Origin: Phycisphaeraceae bacterium | GTDB lineage: Bacteria > Planctomycetota > Phycisphaerae > Phycisphaerales > UBA1924 | Reading direction: 5' to 3' | Length of the DNA: 64,000 nucleotides | Assembly: GCA_020639235.1 (NCBI GenBank) | Contig: JACKHC010000001.1 | Coordinates: 682,001 to 746,000, forward strand | Shown: piece by piece, positions 60,481 through 64,000 of the stretch | Numbering within the stretch: position 1 is the first letter of the stretch | Layout: every line of letters begins with the position of its first letter | The notes under the pieces: model-generated | What the model was told of the DNA's origin: nothing | Databases searched by the model: none | What the model saw: only the letters and a program-made list of their open reading frames with translations | Made by a program: the position numbers and the translations under genes

Positions 60481-63174
60481 TCAGACATCCAGCGACTTCA
60501 CCTCGAGCGCATGGTCCTCGATATACGAGCGACGAACCTCGACATTCTCGCCCATCAGCGTCGTGAACAGCTCGTCCGCAGCCGACGCGTCCTCCAGCGC
60601 CACACGCAGCAGCGTCCGGCGCGATGAGTCCATCGTCGTCTCCCACAACTGCTCCGGGTCCATCTCCCCCAGACCCTTGAACCGCTTGATCTCCATCCCC
60701 CGACGACCCGCATCCAGCAGCGTCTCCAGGATCTGCGGCACACCGGCCGCCTCGATCAACTTCCCGCCCGCACTCGCCGTCTCACTCACCCCGACCGACT
60801 CGTCCCCGTCCTCTGAATCTGAGTCCTCATCAGTAGCGACCTGAATGCGCGACGCGGGCTTGCTCGCCCCGCCGGTCGTCCGCCAAGCGTACTTCGTCGC
60901 CAGCTTCGCGCCCGTCACATCCTCGCCCTGCGTCAACGTGTAATCGTCGATCGCAACGCCGAGGGACGACAGTTCGCCGAACACCAGCGACAGCTCCCGG
61001 TTCTCGTGCAGCTCGCGGACAACCGCGATCGAAGCGCCGTTCCGCTGCTCGTCCGTGATCGACGCCGGCTTGAGATCCTCGCGCTGCCTCACAAACGCCT
61101 GCGCATCCTCCTCAGACCAGAAGAACGCCGCGCCGGACCCGGCGCCGCCCGCCCAAGTCACGCGATGCGACGGCAGGCGACCCTTGCCCGCAGGATCACC
61201 CGAGCGCGTATCCAGCAGTTCCGGGAAGGTCACGCCCCGACGCTCCACGATCTCCACAAGCTCGCGCAGCCGCCGGAGCGACCGCACCAGCCGGCGCACG
61301 TCATCCCCCGATACCTCGCGCTCCATCCGCAGCTCGCCCGTCTTCTCGTCAACATTCTTGGTGTCGCGGACCACGAAGGTCGTGCCGTCAAGCCCGAGGT
61401 CGATCAGCACATCCGCCATCGCCTTCTCGTTGAGCACATACTGCGAACGCTTACCCCGCGTCACCTGGTACAGCGGCGGCTGCGCGACGAAGATCCGGTT
61501 GCGACGGATCAGCTCCGGCATCTGCCGGAAGAAGAACGTCAGCAGCAGCGTCGAGATGTGCGAGCCGTCCACGTCGGCGTCGCACATGATGATGATGCGC
61601 CCGTACCGGAGCCTGGCGGGGTCGAAGTCCTCGCCGATGCCGCAGCGCAGCGCCGCGATCAGCACGCGGATCTCCTCGAAGCCGAGGATCTTGTCCAGCC
61701 GCGCCTTCTCGACGTTGAGGATCTTGCCCTTGAGCGGGAGGATCGCCTGCGTCTCGACGTCGCGCCCCTGCTTGGCGGAGCCGCCGGCGGAGTCGCCCTC
61801 GACGATGAACAGCTCGGATCGCTCGACGTCGTTGGTCTTGCAGTCGGCGAGCTTGGCGGGCATCGAGCCCGACTCCAGCGCGCTCTTGCGCCGGGTGAGC
61901 TCTCTCGCCTTGCGCGCGGCCTCGCGCGCCTGCGCCGCGATGACGCCCTTGAGGCAGATCCGCCTGGCGTCGCCCGGGTTCTCCTCGAGCCAGGTCTGGA
62001 GCCGCTCGCCGACGATCGACGAGACGAACCCCTCGATGTCCGTGTTGCGCAGCTTGCCTTTGGTCTGTCCCTCGAACTGCGGGTCGGGGAGCTTGACGGA
62101 GATCACCACCGCCAGCCCCTCGCGCAGGTCGTCGCCGCTGGGGGTCGGGTCCTTCTCCTTGAGGATGCCGGCGTTCCGCGCGTAGGTGTTGAGCGTGCGC
62201 GTCAGCGCCGTCTTGAACCCGCTGACGTGCGTGCCGCCGTCAACCGTCTTGATGTTGTTGACGAAGCTCAGCAGCGTCTCGGAGTACGAGTCGTTGAACT
62301 GCATCGCCAAGTCGCAGACCAGCCCGCGCTCGCCCTCCTCGCCGCTGAGGCGGATCACCGGGGAGACCGGGTTCTTCGACTCGTTGAGGTAGTCCACGAA
62401 CTCGACCACGCCCTCGCGGAAGCAGAACGTCACCTGCTTCATCTCGCCGTCGGCGCCGACGCGCTCGTCCGCGACACGGATCGTCACGCCCGGGTTGAGG
62501 TACGCCAGCTCGCGCAGCCGTGTCTCGATGATCGGGTAGTCGAACTCGGTCTGCGGGAAGATCTCCGGGTCCGGCTTGAAGACGACCTTCGTCCCGGTGT
62601 GCTTCGCGTCGGCGCCCGTCAGCTCGCCGATGACGTGCAGCGGCGTGTCCACGACGCCCCGCTCGAAGGTGATGCTGTGGATCTTCCCGTTGCGGCAGAC
62701 CTCGACCTCGACCCACTCCGAGAGCGCGTTGACGCAGGAGATGCCCACGCCGTGCAGCCCGCCCGAGACCTTGTACGCCGAGCCCTCGCCGCCGAACTTG
62801 CCGCCGGCGTGCAGCACCGTCATCACGATCTCGACCGCCGGCTTGCCGTCGAGCTGCGGGTTCTCGTGCGACATCGGGCTGACGGGGATGCCCGAGCCGT
62901 CGTCGATGATCGCGATCGAGCCGTCCGCCTGGATCGTCACGCTCACCGTCGTCGCGCGACCGGCCATCGCCTCGTCGATCGAGTTGTCCACCGCCTCGAA
63001 CACGAGGTGGTGCAGGCCCGTGATCCCCGTGTCGCCGATGTACATGCCCGGGCGCTTCCGCACCGCCTCAAGCCCCTCCAGAATCTTGATCTGGTCGGCG
63101 CCGTAGGCCTGGTCCGTGCGCTTTTTCTTCGGCTTCTCGGTCTCGCTCATGGGGGCTGTTGCGTGGTCGGGCAT
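60481..63174 (-). CDS. gyrB: DNA gyrase subunit B
   Basis: An 897-residue ATPase subunit of the topoisomerase that adds negative supercoils. The GHKL ATPase motifs are EAVDNSIDEA, DDGSGIPV and GGLHGVGISCVNALS. The TOPRIM domain has EGDSAGGSAKQGRD and DADVDGSHIS, and the GyrB end is RFKGLGEMDPEQLWET. Between TOPRIM and the end lies a long insert, as in many Gram-negative GyrB, here with an acidic segment (TDEDSDSEDGDESVG). The total is about 90 residues longer than E. coli. Start ATG 63174 has no clear ribosome site nearby; ATG at MSETEK is an alternative. gyrA is not seen. Confidence 0.96.
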   Translation of the reverse strand: MPDHATAPMSETEKPKKKRTDQAYGADQIKILEGLEAVRKRPGMYIGDTGITGLHHLVFEAVDNSIDEAMAGRATTVSVTIQADGSIAIIDDGSGIPVSPMSHENPQLDGKPAVEIVMTVLHAGGKFGGEGSAYKVSGGLHGVGISCVNALSEWVEVEVCRNGKIHSITFERGVVDTPLHVIGELTGADAKHTGTKVVFKPDPEIFPQTEFDYPIIETRLRELAYLNPGVTIRVADERVGADGEMKQVTFCFREGVVEFVDYLNESKNPVSPVIRLSGEEGERGLVCDLAMQFNDSYSETLLSFVNNIKTVDGGTHVSGFKTALTRTLNTYARNAGILKEKDPTPSGDDLREGLAVVISVKLPDPQFEGQTKGKLRNTDIEGFVSSIVGERLQTWLEENPGDARRICLKGVIAAQAREAARKARELTRRKSALESGSMPAKLADCKTNDVERSELFIVEGDSAGGSAKQGRDVETQAILPLKGKILNVEKARLDKILGFEEIRVLIAALRCGIGEDFDPARLRYGRIIIMCDADVDGSHISTLLLTFFFRQMPELIRRNRIFVAQPPLYQVTRGKRSQYVLNEKAMADVLIDLGLDGTTFVVRDTKNVDEKTGELRMEREVSGDDVRRLVRSLRRLRELVEIVERRGVTFPELLDTRSGDPAGKGRLPSHRVTWAGGAGSGAAFFWSEEDAQAFVRQREDLKPASITDEQRNGASIAVVRELHENRELSLVFGELSSLGVAIDDYTLTQGEDVTGAKLATKYAWRTTGGASKPASRIQVATDEDSDSEDGDESVGVSETASAGGKLIEAAGVPQILETLLDAGRRGMEIKRFKGLGEMDPEQLWETTMDSSRRTLLRVALEDASAADELFTTLMGENVEVRRSYIEDHALEVKSLDV

Positions 63175-63344
63175 GCCTGAAATCTGTCGGCTCCTGGTGA
63201 CGGAATCCGGGGCCGGAACACCCCGTCAAACCCCGCCCGAACGGGGCGTGGACGAACCACAGATTGTATGCGATTCCCAGCCGTCAAGCGTCGATCCGAC
63301 CCCCGCGCCGCACCCCGCCGCAACACACGACGCCGCCCTTCAAA

Positions 63345-64000
63345 TCACGGCACAATTTCCACCGTGCTCGACTCGGGCACCAGCATCTCGTAGATCATCT
63401 CGACATCCCCGGCGCGGCAACGGATGCAACCCATCGACATTTCCTTGCCGATGCTCTCCGGGTCGATCGTCCCGTGAATCCCGTACCCCGAAAGGTGCTC
63501 AGTCTCCGCGCTCGTCCCCGTCAGCCCGAGCCACCGCTCGCCGATCGGGTTCTTCGGGTCGTCCGCGCCGAACTTCTCCCGCGTCCGCGGATTCACCCAC
63601 GAAGGGTTCATCATCTTGCTCGAGTTCACCACGAACGAACCTGTCGGCGTCGAGCCGTGCTCGCCCAGACCCACCGGGAACGACCGGATGAACATCCGGT
63701 TCCCCGCGCCATCATTGATGTCCGCGTAGATATCCATCCGGAACGCGCTCTTGCTCACCACCGCATGGAACGGCCCACGCACAAACTTGATGTTCTGCCC
63801 GACGCGAATCCGCGCCGGATCCGAAATCTTGTTGATCCGCTGGATGAACTGCCACTCCACCCCGAGCCGGTGCGTCCGCACGATCTTCGACAGCACATCC
63901 CCGCTCCCGATCGTGTACGTCTCCGCCAGCGGATCGCCCGCCACCGCCGTCGCCGAGAACACCAACGTCTCGTTCATCCGACCGATCGCGTCGCGCAACT
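63345..64000 (-). CDS. LysM / YkuD L,D-transpeptidase (partial at the window edge)
   Basis: At least 218 residues are visible; the start is beyond the window end. A LysM domain comes first (ETYTIGSGDVLSKIVRTHRL, IRVGQNIKFVRG). The YkuD catalytic domain then has FPVGLGEHGSTPTGSF, GYGIHGTIDPESIG (His) and MSMGCIRCRAGDVEMI (the active Cys). It makes L,D-cross-links in peptidoglycan or attaches proteins to it. A standard signal peptide would be upstream. It ends 170 bases from the gyrB start on the same strand. Confidence 0.9.
   Translation of the reverse strand, partial: LRDAIGRMNETLVFSATAVAGDPLAETYTIGSGDVLSKIVRTHRLGVEWQFIQRINKISDPARIRVGQNIKFVRGPFHAVVSKSAFRMDIYADINDGAGNRMFIRSFPVGLGEHGSTPTGSFVVNSSKMMNPSWVNPRTREKFGADDPKNPIGERWLGLTGTSAETEHLSGYGIHGTIDPESIGKEMSMGCIRCRAGDVEMIYEMLVPESSTVEIVP

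Noticed and set aside
61006..63180. 724-codon plus frame antisense to gyrB
   Set aside because: It is the complement of a strongly conserved gene and has the Arg/Leu/Asp-rich look of antisense frames. No family motif.

Overview
The window is a gene-dense, high-GC (roughly two-thirds G+C by eye) bacterial chromosome segment. It looks like a planctomycete of the class Phycisphaerae. The reasons are two secreted proteins ending in a Pro-x-Pro/hydrophobic/Arg-rich PEP-CTERM-like tail, a secreted HAF-repeat protein ending in a paired dockerin-like Asp-rich module, three tandem TPR-sulfotransferases, and the style of the housekeeping genes. This assignment is an inference; there is no rRNA in the window. 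No insertion sequence, prophage, CRISPR array or tRNA gene was seen.

Layout. 1-7.2 kb: the tail of rpoA, a ferritin-like protein, glycerate kinase, nuoI, two PEP-CTERM-type surface proteins, a DUF971 protein, a CapD/FlaA1-like nucleotide-sugar dehydratase and dUTPase. 7.2-11.9 kb: three overlapping TPR-sulfotransferase genes. 12-19 kb: a degenerate metallo-beta-lactamase-fold protein, coaD, an AhpD-like protein, a PHP-glycosyltransferase fusion, tadA and tatC. 18.5-23.2 kb: an ECF sigma / membrane anti-sigma-like / PDZ-protein operon and an M61 aminopeptidase. 23.2-27.4 kb: a compositionally odd hypothetical gene, an O6-alkylguanine methyltransferase gene and aconitase. 27.4-37.6 kb: three PilZ genes (one fused to a J-domain), a LemA pair, an M14 carboxypeptidase, thpR, two TlpA-type thioredoxins, a VTT membrane protein and a methyltransferase. 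37.6-41.9 kb: a four-gene amide-ligase operon. 42-51.4 kb: a pair of membrane paralogues, a PhnP-like hydrolase, rpsL-rpsG, tmRNA, a DegP-type protease, a DUF347 protein, an MFS transporter and the HAF/dockerin protein. 51.5-64 kb: a conserved-looking unknown, a BFD-like iron-sulfur protein, aroC, metK, a long structured intergenic region, a sigma-54 activator, an RND/MMPL transporter, gyrB and a truncated LysM-L,D-transpeptidase.

The most interesting unit is the operon at 37639-41862: C39-like peptidase, RLAN-ATP-grasp ligase, GCS2-type carboxylate-amine ligase and N-formylglutamate-amidohydrolase-like hydrolase. Its genes overlap or are 2 bp apart. It has the make-up of a small system that builds and trims an unidentified amide-linked or peptide product. 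A second window-wide signal is that at least seven genes without a Shine-Dalgarno have a TANNNT hexamer 6-8 bases before the start codon, which predicts leaderless mRNAs. Genes that do have AAGGAG-type sites lack this arrangement.
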